37,881 bases of DNA from a virus. The notes under the pieces are model-generated. The model was not told the origin of the DNA and searched no databases. It saw nothing but the letters and a program-made list of their open reading frames with translations. Below, piece by piece: positions 7,850-16,395 of the stretch. The translations under genes and the position numbers were made by a program. Numbering within the stretch: the first letter of the stretch is position 1; each line of letters starts with the position of its first letter. The stretch is taken from positions 1-37,881 of the IMG/VR virus record IMGVR_UViG_3300044949_001070. One strand, given 5' to 3'.

Positions 7850-8524
7850 ATGGGTATCGTTAAGGGATTAAAAGACCTAAACAAAGTAATGGATAAGCCA
7901 CAGTCATCAGGTGGCGAAGGAACTAAAGCACGTTGGGTTAAGCTAGAAGATACAGAAAGCGTTAAGATTCGTTTTCTACAGGAGCTAGATCCAGATTCAC
8001 CAAGTTATAATGAAAAGAATGGACTTGGCTTTATTGCAGTAGAGCACACAAACCCTAAAGACTATCGCCGCAAGGCGCTATGCTCAATGGAAGATCAGGG
8101 CAAGTGCTATGGCTGTGAACAACATCGCAAAGATTACAAGGCAGGCTGGAAAGGTCGTTCACGACTCTACATTAATGTTTTAGTAGACGATGGCAAAGAA
8201 GAACCTTATGTTGCAATTCTTTCACAGGGTTCTAGCGGAAAGACAGTAACACCAACATTAATTGAATACGCTGGAGAAATGGGTAGCATTACAAACCTAA
8301 TGTGGCGTATTAAACGTTCTGGCACAAAGACAGATACAAGCTACACTATTATTCCTTTAGCAAAAGACGAGTCAGACTTTGACTCATCTTCACTAGAGTT
8401 GTATAAGCTTGAAGAAACTGCTGTTCGTGATATGCCATATACAGAACAAGAAGCTTTCTTTAACGGAGAAGCTGGACAAGAGTCTTCTGACTCATCAACA
8501 AACAGTAGCCTAGACTGGTTATAA
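7850..8524 (+). CDS. Single-stranded DNA-binding protein, T4 gp32-like
   Basis: 224 residues with the architecture of gp32-type SSBs: a short helical/basic N-terminus, an OB-fold core with a probable HC3H zinc site (H66, C78, C86, C89, H92), and a Ser/Asp-rich acidic tail ending SLDWL. In this family the acidic tail recruits replication partners. It would coat ssDNA for the polymerase, primase and RecA encoded around it. It has its own promoter, consistent with the high amounts such proteins need. The assignment rests on architecture rather than a diagnostic motif. Confidence 0.75.
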   Translation: MGIVKGLKDLNKVMDKPQSSGGEGTKARWVKLEDTESVKIRFLQELDPDSPSYNEKNGLGFIAVEHTNPKDYRRKALCSMEDQGKCYGCEQHRKDYKAGWKGRSRLYINVLVDDGKEEPYVAILSQGSSGKTVTPTLIEYAGEMGSITNLMWRIKRSGTKTDTSYTIIPLAKDESDFDSSSLELYKLEETAVRDMPYTEQEAFFNGEAGQESSDSSTNSSLDWL

Positions 8525-8531
8525 TTTGGCG

Positions 8532-8553
8532 GAGGGCAGAGAAATCTGCCCTC
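8532..8553 (+). terminator. Perfect 9-bp stem-loop between ssb and tRNA
   Basis: GAGGGCAGA (8532-8540) and TCTGCCCTC (8545-8553) flank a GAAA tetraloop. Only two T residues follow, so it is a weak intrinsic terminator at best. It could instead protect the upstream mRNA end or mark tRNA processing. Confidence 0.55.
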
Positions 8554-8557
8554 TTAT

Positions 8558-8630
8558 GCCAGAGTAGCCCAGCGGTAGAGGCGGTAGACTTAAAATCTAT
8601 ACAGCGTGGGTTCGAATCCCACCTTTGGTA
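8558..8630 (+). tRNA. tRNA-Leu(UAA), short variable loop
   Basis: A 73-nt cloverleaf: acceptor GCCAGAG/CTTTGGT with G-T wobbles, 3-bp D stem, anticodon stem GTAGA/TCTAT around loop CTTAAAA (anticodon TAA, reads UUA), a 5-nt variable loop, T arm GTGGG-TTCGAAT-CCCAC and discriminator A. CCA is not encoded. Bacterial tRNA-Leu normally has a long variable arm; this one has a class I loop, so its charging identity is uncertain. UUA should be a common codon in this AT-rich phage. Confidence 0.85.
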
Positions 8631-8650
8631 CATGATAGAAAACGGCGGAA

Positions 8651-8857
8651 ATGATTAACTTAGAGATACCAGACCCATTTGATACATTTGTGTCAAACAA
8701 GTATAAAGATTTTAAAGGCATGCTCTACGACTTTTTTGCAAAGGAATGGCATATGAATTGCTTATGCTGTAATGAAGATTTATATGCACCAAATAAAAAG
8801 GTTATGACAAAGATTAGGCTTTATCATACTAGAAATGAATGTCAGGGCGGATACTAA
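8651..8857 (+). CDS. Small putative zinc-binding protein
   Basis: 68 residues starting after GGCGGAA. A helical N-terminal half is followed by C37-x2-C40 and a downstream H/C pair (YHTRNEC) that could complete a metal site. It ends immediately before the polymerase gene. The function is unknown. Confidence 0.55.
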   Translation: MINLEIPDPFDTFVSNKYKDFKGMLYDFFAKEWHMNCLCCNEDLYAPNKKVMTKIRLYHTRNECQGGY

Positions 8858-11800
8858 ATGAGCTTTACACACTTGCATGTCCACTCTTATTATTCACTAA
8901 TGGATGGATTAAATTCCCCAAAAGAATTATGCCAAGCAGCATTGGATGCTGGACAGACGGCAATTGCAATTACGGATCACGGAACTTTGTCATCCCACAG
9001 AGATATGCAAATTGCTGCGAAGGAATTAGGAATCAAGCCCATACTTGGAGTTGAAGCATATATATCTCCAACGGATAGATTTGATCGTTCATCAAAAACA
9101 GATAAATCTATTCAGGCATACAATCATATTATTCTTCTGGCTAAGAACAAAAAGGGCTTAGAGAATATAAATATTTTGCAGGAACTTGCATGGAACGAAG
9201 GCTTTTATCATAAGCCACGTATTGATAGAGAGGTTTTAAAAGAATATGCGGAAGGTATTATTGTCCTTTCTGGATGCCTTAACGGAATTGTTTCTAAGGC
9301 TATTGAAAAAGGAGACTTCTCCGAAGCCAAGCTTTTACTACAAGATTTTAAGAAAACTTTTTCTGAAGACTTTTACGTTGAGGTGCAATCTCACAATCCC
9401 AAAGAGATAAACTCAAAGCTACTTGAGCTAGCAGATGAACTTAAAATTAAAGCGGTGGCAACAGGAGATGCCCACTTTGCTAAAGAAGAAGATAGAATAT
9501 TGGAAGAAGCATTATTAATTCTATCCACATCTCCTAAGTTTGATAAAGATGCTGACTTTGATATGTCTCGTAATATGAAGGATATGTTAGATAGATTTAA
9601 TTATCTTTATCCAGATCGTAGAATTTCCTTTCAAGATTACAATCTGTTTATTCAGTCACGCTCAGAAATTGAATCTGACTTTAATAAGGCTGGAATTAGC
9701 CGTACTGATATATATGAAAATACTATGGAGATTGCTAACAAGGTTAGTGATTATGACTTCAATCAGAATCTTGACCTTCTGCCAGTACCAAAAACAGATG
9801 CCGATGAGAAGCTTAGGGAGTTGGCTTATCAGGGCTTAGAGAGGCTTCAGAAGGCCTCAGATGATATTTATGTGGCTCGTGTAGAGGAAGAGCTATCCGT
9901 CATTGCCTCAAAGAACTTTGCCTCATATTTCTTGGTTATTGCAGATATGATTAATTGGGCTAAAGAAAATAATATTAAGGTTGGGCCAGGGCGTGGTTCT
10001 GCCGCTGGATCTTTAGTTTGTTATTCATTGGGAATTACAGATGTTGATCCAATTAAATATGACCTTCTTTTCTTCAGATTTATTAATCCAGAGCGAAATG
10101 ACTTTCCAGACATTGATACAGACTTTGAAGACCGCCGCAGAAAAGAAGTTAAAGAATACCTAAAGAAAAAGTTTAAGCACGTAGCTTCAATTTCAACTTA
10201 CACTTATTTTAAAGATAAGGGCGTTGTTCGTGATGCTGCTCGTGTATTCATGGTTCCACTTCAAGAAGTAAATCGTGCACTAAAAACCGTAGACACCTTT
10301 GAAGATTTTATGGATTCACCAAATACAAAAGATTTTAGAGCAAGGTACCCAGAGGTAGTTTGGCTTGCTGAAAGATTGCGTGGTCGCATTAGGTCAGTTG
10401 GAGTACATGCTGCTGGGGTTGTCGTAGCAAAAGATGATTTAAGAAATTATGCACCAGTTGAGTCTCGTGAAGATTCACAAGATAAGGTATCTGGAAGAAT
10501 TCCAGTCGTCGCATACGATATGGATACGGTTGCTGATATAGGTCTTATTAAACTAGATGCACTAGGCCTTAAGACTTTATCAGTAATCTCAGATACGCTT
10601 CAGTCTATCAAGGAAAGATCTGGTAAAGACATTAATCTTTCTGAGCTTACTATGGATGATCCCAAAGTTTATAAAATGTTAAGCGAAGGATATACGAAGG
10701 GTGTTTTTCAGGCGGAAGCAACCCCATATACAAATCTTTTAATGAAGATGGGTGTAGATAAGTTTGAGGACTTGGTTGCATCAAATGCTTTAGTTCGTCC
10801 AGGAGCAATGAATACAGTTGGTGCTGCATATATTAACCGTAAGCACGGTAAAGAAGCAGTTGATTATAGCCATGTTATTATGAAAGAGTTTACTGAAAAT
10901 ACATATGGTGTTATTATATATCAGGAGCAGGTTATGCAAGCCTGCGTATACCTAGGTGGTATGTCTTGGTCAGAGGCTGATAAGGTCCGCAAGATTATTG
11001 GAAAGAAAAAAGATGCAAAGGAATTTGACCAATTCAAAGATCAATTTATTGCTGGGGCTTCAAAGCAAATTACTCAGAAAAAAGCAGAGCAGCTTTGGCA
11101 TGATTTTGAAGCACATGCTGGGTATTCTTTCAACCGCTCTCATGCTGTTGCTTACTCTATGCTTAGTTATTATACTGCTTGGCTTAAGTCCTATTATCCT
11201 CTTGAGTTCATGTTTTCAATTCTTAAAAACGAAAATGACAAAGATGCGAGAACAGAATATTTAATTGAGGCTAAACGACTAGGTCTTAAAATTAAGCTGC
11301 CTCATGTAAATGAATCTGACATATACTTTTCTTTAAAGAATGATTCAATCATATTTGGTTTAGCTGAGATTAAATTTATTTCAGATAGTATTGCAAACAA
11401 GATATTAGACAAGAGACCATTTAAAGACTACTCTGACTTTATTGACAAGGCTTCTAAGAAGGGAAGCGGAATAAATAGCAGGGCAATAGCTGCACTAAAT
11501 GCTATCGGCGGAGCTGCTTTTAACGATAACCCTAGAGCTGGTAATGAAAAGGATAGCTACTACGAGTATCTTGGAATACCAACATTTAATTTAGAGGGAA
11601 TCCCTCCACGAATTAAGGCTCAAGCAAGACCTATCGACGACTTTGATGACCTAGGTTCGTTTGTTATGTTTGGAATGGTAAAAAGCATAAAGCGAGGAAC
11701 TGGTTGGGCAAGAGTTGAGCTTGTTGATGAAAGCGGTACTGTCGGCTTATTCCACCACGAGGATACTCAGATTGAGCCAAATCAGATGTACTTTATTCTG

Positions 11801-12127
11801 GTGGGAGACAATAGAATTGCTAGATATGTAAATGTAAAAGATATTAAGCCAGACACTGCAGATATATTTGTAGACTATTTATATAGAAAAGAATATGATC
11901 TAGAAAAAGACGAGTATATGGTAATTAATTTTACGCCATACAAAACCAAGGCTGGCAAAATGATGAGCCATATAGTATTGTCTAACAGTGAAAAAGAATT
12001 AACACGAGTAATTGCATTCCCAACTATGTACAAGATGTCTTTTGCAAAAATGCGTGAAGGTATGAAATGTAAGGTTGTGCTAGCTAAATTAGATGATGGC
12101 ACATTAAATGTAAAGGAAATAAAATGA
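8858..12127 (+). CDS. dnaE: DNA polymerase III alpha subunit (C-family)
   Basis: 1089 residues. An N-terminal PHP domain begins HLHVHS (residues 5-10). The polymerase palm holds VGPGRGSAAGS (375-385) and the catalytic aspartates in P-D418-I-D420-T-D422-F. Finger, thumb and tandem HhH regions follow, and a C-terminal OB-fold region near residues 920-1089. This would be the phage replicative polymerase. Most tailed phages carry family A or B enzymes, so a full C-family alpha is noteworthy. Its size is slightly below host DnaE (about 1160). No proofreading exonuclease is seen nearby; PHP may serve if its metal ligands are intact. Confidence 0.95.
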   Translation: MSFTHLHVHSYYSLMDGLNSPKELCQAALDAGQTAIAITDHGTLSSHRDMQIAAKELGIKPILGVEAYISPTDRFDRSSKTDKSIQAYNHIILLAKNKKGLENINILQELAWNEGFYHKPRIDREVLKEYAEGIIVLSGCLNGIVSKAIEKGDFSEAKLLLQDFKKTFSEDFYVEVQSHNPKEINSKLLELADELKIKAVATGDAHFAKEEDRILEEALLILSTSPKFDKDADFDMSRNMKDMLDRFNYLYPDRRISFQDYNLFIQSRSEIESDFNKAGISRTDIYENTMEIANKVSDYDFNQNLDLLPVPKTDADEKLRELAYQGLERLQKASDDIYVARVEEELSVIASKNFASYFLVIADMINWAKENNIKVGPGRGSAAGSLVCYSLGITDVDPIKYDLLFFRFINPERNDFPDIDTDFEDRRRKEVKEYLKKKFKHVASISTYTYFKDKGVVRDAARVFMVPLQEVNRALKTVDTFEDFMDSPNTKDFRARYPEVVWLAERLRGRIRSVGVHAAGVVVAKDDLRNYAPVESREDSQDKVSGRIPVVAYDMDTVADIGLIKLDALGLKTLSVISDTLQSIKERSGKDINLSELTMDDPKVYKMLSEGYTKGVFQAEATPYTNLLMKMGVDKFEDLVASNALVRPGAMNTVGAAYINRKHGKEAVDYSHVIMKEFTENTYGVIIYQEQVMQACVYLGGMSWSEADKVRKIIGKKKDAKEFDQFKDQFIAGASKQITQKKAEQLWHDFEAHAGYSFNRSHAVAYSMLSYYTAWLKSYYPLEFMFSILKNENDKDARTEYLIEAKRLGLKIKLPHVNESDIYFSLKNDSIIFGLAEIKFISDSIANKILDKRPFKDYSDFIDKASKKGSGINSRAIAALNAIGGAAFNDNPRAGNEKDSYYEYLGIPTFNLEGIPPRIKAQARPIDDFDDLGSFVMFGMVKSIKRGTGWARVELVDESGTVGLFHHEDTQIEPNQMYFILVGDNRIARYVNVKDIKPDTADIFVDYLYRKEYDLEKDEYMVINFTPYKTKAGKMMSHIVLSNSEKELTRVIAFPTMYKMSFAKMREGMKCKVVLAKLDDGTLNVKEIK

Positions 12128-12336
12128 CAGAAAAAACACCAGAAGAACTATTTAAAGAAATGAGCTTAAGCAAAGTTCTAGTTGCAATAATGGAAACTAT
12201 TAAAGAAATTAATGTTCCAGTTATGACGTTTTTAGATTCAGCAAATGAAGACAAAGAGTTAGAGGTTGAGTATAATTCAGATGCACAGACATTTGTATTT
12301 AAGCTAAAAAACAAGGTTTCTGATAATGGTAACTGA
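12124..12336 (+). CDS. Hypothetical protein, paralogue of the gene at 12671
   Basis: 70 residues, ATGA-overlapped with the polymerase gene. It has a helical N-terminus and a beta hairpin (LEVEYNSDAQTFVFKL). The pattern VAI-x(n)-VP-x(3)-F-x(n)-V-x-Y-x-S-x(4)-F-x-F-x-L is shared with the protein encoded two genes later, suggesting a duplication around the MazG gene. The function is unknown. Confidence 0.55.
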   Translation: MTEKTPEELFKEMSLSKVLVAIMETIKEINVPVMTFLDSANEDKELEVEYNSDAQTFVFKLKNKVSDNGN

Positions 12337-12658
12337 TTACGGACTAGATGCATTATCCGCAGTTATACACGAGACCGCAATTGAAAAAGGTTTTTGGGAT
12401 GGGCCAAAAAATCATGACAAGATAGGAAATAAGCTAGCTCTTGTACACTCTGAAGTTACTGAAGTTTTAGAAGCTATTCGAAAAAATAAAGGTTCGCAGC
12501 AGGTTGTAGAAGAAATGGCAGATGTAATAATTCGCTTACTAGACATATACGCATCCATGATGAACGGCGGACTAATTGAGCATAGTCTTGACGAAGAATT
12601 AAGTAAAAAAATGGAAGTAAATTCTAGTAGAGCAAGACTTCACGGCAATTTATTTTAA
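12326..12658 (+). CDS. MazG-like NTP pyrophosphohydrolase
   Basis: 110 residues, an all-alpha NTP-PPase. The metal-binding motifs are E43-x2-E46 (HSEVTEVLEA) and E63-x2-D66 (EEMADVIIRLLD), the EExxE/ExxD arrangement of MazG-like enzymes. They hydrolyse (d)NTPs to (d)NMPs, and phage versions are thought to adjust nucleotide pools or (p)ppGpp signalling. A second protein of similar type is encoded at 19910. It overlaps the upstream gene by 11 bases. Confidence 0.8.
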   Translation: MVTDYGLDALSAVIHETAIEKGFWDGPKNHDKIGNKLALVHSEVTEVLEAIRKNKGSQQVVEEMADVIIRLLDIYASMMNGGLIEHSLDEELSKKMEVNSSRARLHGNLF

Positions 12659-12667
12659 TGGTATACT
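12659..12667 (+). promoter_or_regulatory. Extended -10 promoter TGG-TATACT, likely leaderless start
   Basis: TGGTATACT ends three bases before ATG 12671 and six before ATG 12674. A transcript starting at the usual distance would begin at the second start codon. There is no -35 consensus. Confidence 0.5.
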
Positions 12668-12670
12668 GAT

Positions 12671-13000
12671 ATGATGAATAGCGAAGAGCTAAAAATAATA
12701 TTTGAAAACCTTAGAGCCACCAGTGCATTTGTTGCTATATTAAAGCATCAGGGCAAAGTGTCTGTACCAGCAGAAATGTTTGAAGAGCTCCTAGAGGAGC
12801 AGTCTTGGCCAAATGATTTTATTACAAATAATGGAAGCGCAATGTGCGTTACATATGATTCAAATAAAAATGAGTTTGGTTTTGAGTTAATGTATGAAGA
12901 TGATGGCTATAAACCATACGATGCAATAGGCTTTCAATGCACAAGGGGAAACCTTGAAGTAGGATTTGTAGACTACAATAGCCCATATTATAGAAAGTAG
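12671..13000 (+). CDS. Hypothetical protein, paralogue of the gene at 12124
   Basis: 109 residues (108 if translation starts at the second ATG, 12674, which lies six bases from the -10 like other leaderless genes here). It shares the VAI...VP...F...Y-x-S...F-x-F-x-L pattern with the 70-residue protein at 12124 and adds an acidic beta-rich C-terminus. It lies directly upstream of recA. The function is unknown. Confidence 0.55.
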   Translation: MMNSEELKIIFENLRATSAFVAILKHQGKVSVPAEMFEELLEEQSWPNDFITNNGSAMCVTYDSNKNEFGFELMYEDDGYKPYDAIGFQCTRGNLEVGFVDYNSPYYRK

Positions 13001-13004
13001 TAAA

Positions 13005-14009
13005 ATGAAAATAGATATAGATAGTTTATTAGCAAAGCTAGATCCAAAAACAAGAGCTAGGGTTCAGTCAGCGCAAAATGTTGTTGTTGATAAACAAAAA
13101 ACGCCAAGTATAGGTTTAAACATGGCGCTAAAAGGCGGTCTTGGTTACGGTAGACAGACTTTAGTTTGGGGCAATAAGTCAGCAGGCAAGTCTTCCTTCT
13201 GCCTACAGATGATTGCTATGGCTCAAAAAGATGGTAAAACCTGCGCTTGGATTGATGCAGAAGATTCTTATGACCAGTCCTGGGCAGAATCGCTAGGAGT
13301 AGACTCAGCATCTTTAATCCACTCTAAAGTGAAAACAGTTAATGATATGGTTGATGTGGCTACAAAGCTTATGGATGCTGGCATTGATGTTATTGTTGTT
13401 GATTCCATATCAGCACTTCTGCCAGCCATCTATTTTGAAAAAGATGGAAATGAAATGAAAGACTTACAGGATACCAAACAAATTGGTGCAGAAGCAAAGG
13501 ACATGACACATGCAGTTAAAATGCTCAACTATGCAAATAAGAACACGCTCTTGGTACTTATTTCTCAACAGCGCAATCAGTTTGGCAGCATGCATGCAAG
13601 CCATATTCCTACGGGCGGCATGGCGGTTAAATTTTTCTCCTCTACTGTCATTAAACTTTGGTCTAGCGAAGCTGAGGCTAACGCTATTAAATCAGGCATT
13701 AAGGTTGGAGATAAGATTATTGAGCAAAGGGTCGGAAGGCCAGTAAACTGGATAATTGATTATAATAAGCTTGGTCCACCAAACTTGTCTGGGCAGTATG
13801 ATTTTTATTATCAGGGCGAACATATAGGAGTAGATTTTGTTGGAGAAACCCTTGACGTGGCAGAAATGTGCGGTATAGTAGAAAAAGGCGGAGCCTGGTA
13901 TACGGTTAATGAAGAAAGGTTTCAAGGACGTGCAAAAACAGTTGCATACCTAAGAGAAAATCCAGATGTTGTGGATAGATTAATTAAGGAAATCAATGCC
14001 AAATCTTAA
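13005..14009 (+). CDS. recA: RecA/UvsX-type recombinase
   Basis: 334 residues, with Walker A G56-NKSAGK-S63, a Walker B strand VIVVDSISAL, the Q-R-N segment of L2 (LLVLISQQRNQFGS) and a C-terminal ligand-core beta domain. It would form ATP-dependent filaments on ssDNA for strand exchange and recombination-dependent replication. It is similar in length to host RecA but without the long C-terminal domain. Resolvase-like and exonuclease genes follow within 4 kb, and the next small gene overlaps its 3' end by 14 bases. Confidence 0.9.
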   Translation: MKIDIDSLLAKLDPKTRARVQSAQNVVVDKQKTPSIGLNMALKGGLGYGRQTLVWGNKSAGKSSFCLQMIAMAQKDGKTCAWIDAEDSYDQSWAESLGVDSASLIHSKVKTVNDMVDVATKLMDAGIDVIVVDSISALLPAIYFEKDGNEMKDLQDTKQIGAEAKDMTHAVKMLNYANKNTLLVLISQQRNQFGSMHASHIPTGGMAVKFFSSTVIKLWSSEAEANAIKSGIKVGDKIIEQRVGRPVNWIIDYNKLGPPNLSGQYDFYYQGEHIGVDFVGETLDVAEMCGIVEKGGAWYTVNEERFQGRAKTVAYLRENPDVVDRLIKEINAKS

Positions 14010-14193
14010 TGAGTTTTTAAATAATCCTGACAAGCAATCTGGCCCAGACTATAATGAATTAGAAAGTCTTGATGGAATTAGGCCATGCTCTAAGTGTGAT
14101 TTAGATGTGGACGGCGCTTTATGGGATTCAAACAAATTATTGTTGACATGGAAATGTAGTAGTGGACATGAGAATTCAATACAGGTTGGATAA
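13996..14193 (+). CDS. Small zinc-finger protein
   Basis: 65 residues. C31-x2-C34 and C54-x3-H58 form a probable zinc knuckle; the N-terminus is acidic and Asn-rich. It overlaps the recA end and is joined to the next gene by TAATG. The function is not recognised. Confidence 0.6.
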   Translation: MPNLNEFLNNPDKQSGPDYNELESLDGIRPCSKCDLDVDGALWDSNKLLLTWKCSSGHENSIQVG

Positions 14194-14498
14194 TGTCAGA
14201 AAGGTCAGAAGTAAAACGTGATGGTGCAAAAGCTCAAAAAAATAGTGGTAGGGGTGACTATCAAAAGGGTGATGCACAGTGGAATCAGTTTCTCGTAGAT
14301 TATAAAGAGGCATCTAAATCTTTTACTTTAAATAAAGATGTATGGGCAAAAATATGTACGGACACCTTTAAAGTAAATAGAGACATGCACCCAGCATTAA
14401 AGATTATAATTGGGGAGCAGTCTAAAGTAAGGCTTGGCATAATAGAATGGTCAGTCCTAGAAGAATTGATAGAGTTTTGGGAAAAAAGTCATGAATAA
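14193..14498 (+). CDS. Putative PD-(D/E)XK nuclease, Holliday-junction resolvase-like
   Basis: 101 residues with a basic N-terminus, G-D27, then a strand carrying D36-Y-K38 (FLVDYKEASKSF), followed by a helix W51-AKICTD and a strand PALKIIIG. This order (acidic residue, D/E-x-K, aromatic helix, strand) matches small PD-(D/E)XK resolvases such as Hjc-like phage enzymes, in which it binds metal and cuts branched DNA. It lies between recA and the Cas4-like gene. It is a pattern-based call; a separate RuvC-type enzyme is encoded at 17787. Confidence 0.5.
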   Translation: MSERSEVKRDGAKAQKNSGRGDYQKGDAQWNQFLVDYKEASKSFTLNKDVWAKICTDTFKVNRDMHPALKIIIGEQSKVRLGIIEWSVLEELIEFWEKSHE

Positions 14499-15393
14499 AA
14501 AATTTACTAAGCATGAGATATTAAAAAATATTTTTGTATACAAAGGTTTATTTACCGATGTAAAAAATACTTTAAAAGTAATTAAAGATTCAGAAAACCA
14601 GGACAAAGAGATATACATAAAGGATTGGTGGGAGTGGTCCGATTTAGGATCAATGTCTAAGTCAGACCCAAATAATTTTTATAGCATTAACACAGATAAA
14701 TTAGATGAAAAAAGTTTAAAAGAACATATTGTTTTAAAAGAAATTTACGATATATATAAGTTTGTTGCAGAAGATTATTTAAAAAATAATTTTAATAATG
14801 TAGATTGGGAGTACGGTGTAAGCACACCAGACCTGTCTCACCCAATGTGGAGCCTTGGCGAAATAAGCATATTAAAACATCGTGGTAAGCCTCATAATGG
14901 AAATCAAATGAGCTACCATACGGACGAGCACCAATGGGATAAAGATGTTCCTGGTAAAAAATTTGCACTTACAGTTACAATGTATTTAGAGGATGAACAT
15001 GTTGGAGGAGAAGTTTCTTTTTTTAATGAAAAAGATAGCAATATCTCTTTAATAAATTTTCATCCAGCACCTGGAGATATAACAGTGTTTCCATCTTTCT
15101 ATCCATATTATCACGGAGTTCTTCCATTAAAGTCTGGAGAAAAATATTTAATAAGAATGTTTTTTTATTGGTACTTTCCTGGAAGCAAAGAGTGGATAGA
15201 AAATAGGATGTCTTACAGTAAAGAAGAGTGGGAGCAAATAGAATTAAAAAGAAAATCAGATGAGTTTAATTCTGGAAAATATAGTAGGCACATTTCAATT
15301 ATAGGCGAACCAGAAATTACAGATCAAACAAGCGTGCCAGTACACATTAAAAAGGAAAGTGTAACTTTTTTAAACGGAAAAGATTTGGTATAA
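14491..15393 (+). CDS. 2-oxoglutarate/Fe(II)-dependent oxygenase
   Basis: 300 residues. The prolyl-4-hydroxylase-type core has the iron triad H143-x-D145...H208 and K218 ten residues on as the likely 2-oxoglutarate ligand, within GGEVSFF...PGDITVFPS. Such enzymes hydroxylate proteins, sugars or small molecules using O2. The first 110 residues match no family I know. It resembles the next gene, including FPGSKEW/HPGSKEW and a C-terminal tail. It is visibly more AT-rich (AAA, TTT, ATA) than the replication genes, suggesting an acquired accessory gene. It overlaps the preceding gene by 8 bases. Confidence 0.85.
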   Translation: MNKKFTKHEILKNIFVYKGLFTDVKNTLKVIKDSENQDKEIYIKDWWEWSDLGSMSKSDPNNFYSINTDKLDEKSLKEHIVLKEIYDIYKFVAEDYLKNNFNNVDWEYGVSTPDLSHPMWSLGEISILKHRGKPHNGNQMSYHTDEHQWDKDVPGKKFALTVTMYLEDEHVGGEVSFFNEKDSNISLINFHPAPGDITVFPSFYPYYHGVLPLKSGEKYLIRMFFYWYFPGSKEWIENRMSYSKEEWEQIELKRKSDEFNSGKYSRHISIIGEPEITDQTSVPVHIKKESVTFLNGKDLV

Positions 15394-15394
15394 T
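15386..15394 (+). promoter_or_regulatory. Extended -10 promoter TGG-TATAAT
   Basis: TGGTATAAT overlaps the stop codon of the first oxygenase gene and lies 45 bases before the second. There is no clear -35. A GGGAG ribosome site precedes ATG 15440. Confidence 0.45.
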
Positions 15395-15439
15395 TAATGT
15401 TAATGTTTATTATAAATAAAAAAGTTTGGGAGAAAAAAT

Positions 15440-16393
15440 ATGAATAAGATATCCATTATGCCACAGGTTACAGTCTATAGAGATATACTTTCTGATGATC
15501 AGATTGAGTTACTGTTAAATGAAATACGCATATCTCAAAAAAATTATCAGGAGATGGAAAAAACAGACCCATCTTTATCAACTTATTATGACTTTCATGG
15601 ACCTCAGCCACAAAATAGAGATGACGGAACACTTATTATGACATGGACTCCATGGTACACATATGGTCTGAGAAGCGTTTGGTCAAATCCATATGATATA
15701 AAAAATAAAAAAGAGCATATTAGTGGTTATAATATAATTAAAAATGCAATTGCAGAAGCCCACTTCGACTACTTAAGCGACTATAAAGATAGCGGAAGAT
15801 GGACTTATGATATTAAAGAGTGGGACATTCTAGCGCCAGAAGATGAAGAGGGCAACAACATGCCCCTGTCTACATTTGAAATATTGCAGCACAGACTTAA
15901 TCTAGATCAAGACTACACAATTGGTGTTCACACAGATTGGCACAATCATAGGCTTGATGAGCCTGGCCCAAAACAAATATTAACTTATACAATATATTTA
16001 AATGATGATTACGAAGGCGGGGAGATAGATTTTGTAGACGAAGAAAATAATAAGTTGATAGTCTATAAGCCCAAAAAGGGAGACATAACTATATTCCCGT
16101 CTGGCCAACCTTATTGGCATGGAGCTAGAGCCGTCAAGTCAGAACCCAGTAAAATATTTATAAGAACTTTTGGTATATACAGACACCCTGGTAGCAAAGA
16201 ATGGAACACTGGACTTAAGCTGCACGGCATTAAAAATTGGATCGATAAAGAAAACGAAAGAGTAAAAGACTTTGCAGATAAAGGAAATGTCGGAAGGCAA
16301 ATAGTATTTGAGGGCGAATCTCCAAATATTGGAAATAATTTACTTCCACTCTATATTAAGTCGGAAGAATATATAGATGGAAGAGGTGTCTAA
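15440..16393 (+). CDS. 2-oxoglutarate/Fe(II)-dependent oxygenase, tandem paralogue
   Basis: 317 residues with iron ligands H164-x-D166 and H227, and candidate 2-oxoglutarate ligands K238/R242. The core strands (GGEIDFVDEENN, KKGDITIFPSG) align with those of the upstream gene, and both share the HPGSKEW/FPGSKEW turn and a related C-terminal segment, so they are duplicates that have diverged strongly. The substrate is unknown. It is AT-rich like its neighbour, with a GGGAG ribosome site and its own -10 promoter. Confidence 0.85.
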   Translation: MNKISIMPQVTVYRDILSDDQIELLLNEIRISQKNYQEMEKTDPSLSTYYDFHGPQPQNRDDGTLIMTWTPWYTYGLRSVWSNPYDIKNKKEHISGYNIIKNAIAEAHFDYLSDYKDSGRWTYDIKEWDILAPEDEEGNNMPLSTFEILQHRLNLDQDYTIGVHTDWHNHRLDEPGPKQILTYTIYLNDDYEGGEIDFVDEENNKLIVYKPKKGDITIFPSGQPYWHGARAVKSEPSKIFIRTFGIYRHPGSKEWNTGLKLHGIKNWIDKENERVKDFADKGNVGRQIVFEGESPNIGNNLLPLYIKSEEYIDGRGV

Positions 16394-16395
16394 TA

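Noticed and set aside
8520-8525. TATAAT at the end of the ssDNA-binding protein gene as a tRNA promoter
   Set aside because: Formed by the last Leu codon and TAA stop; no extended -10 or -35 supports it.
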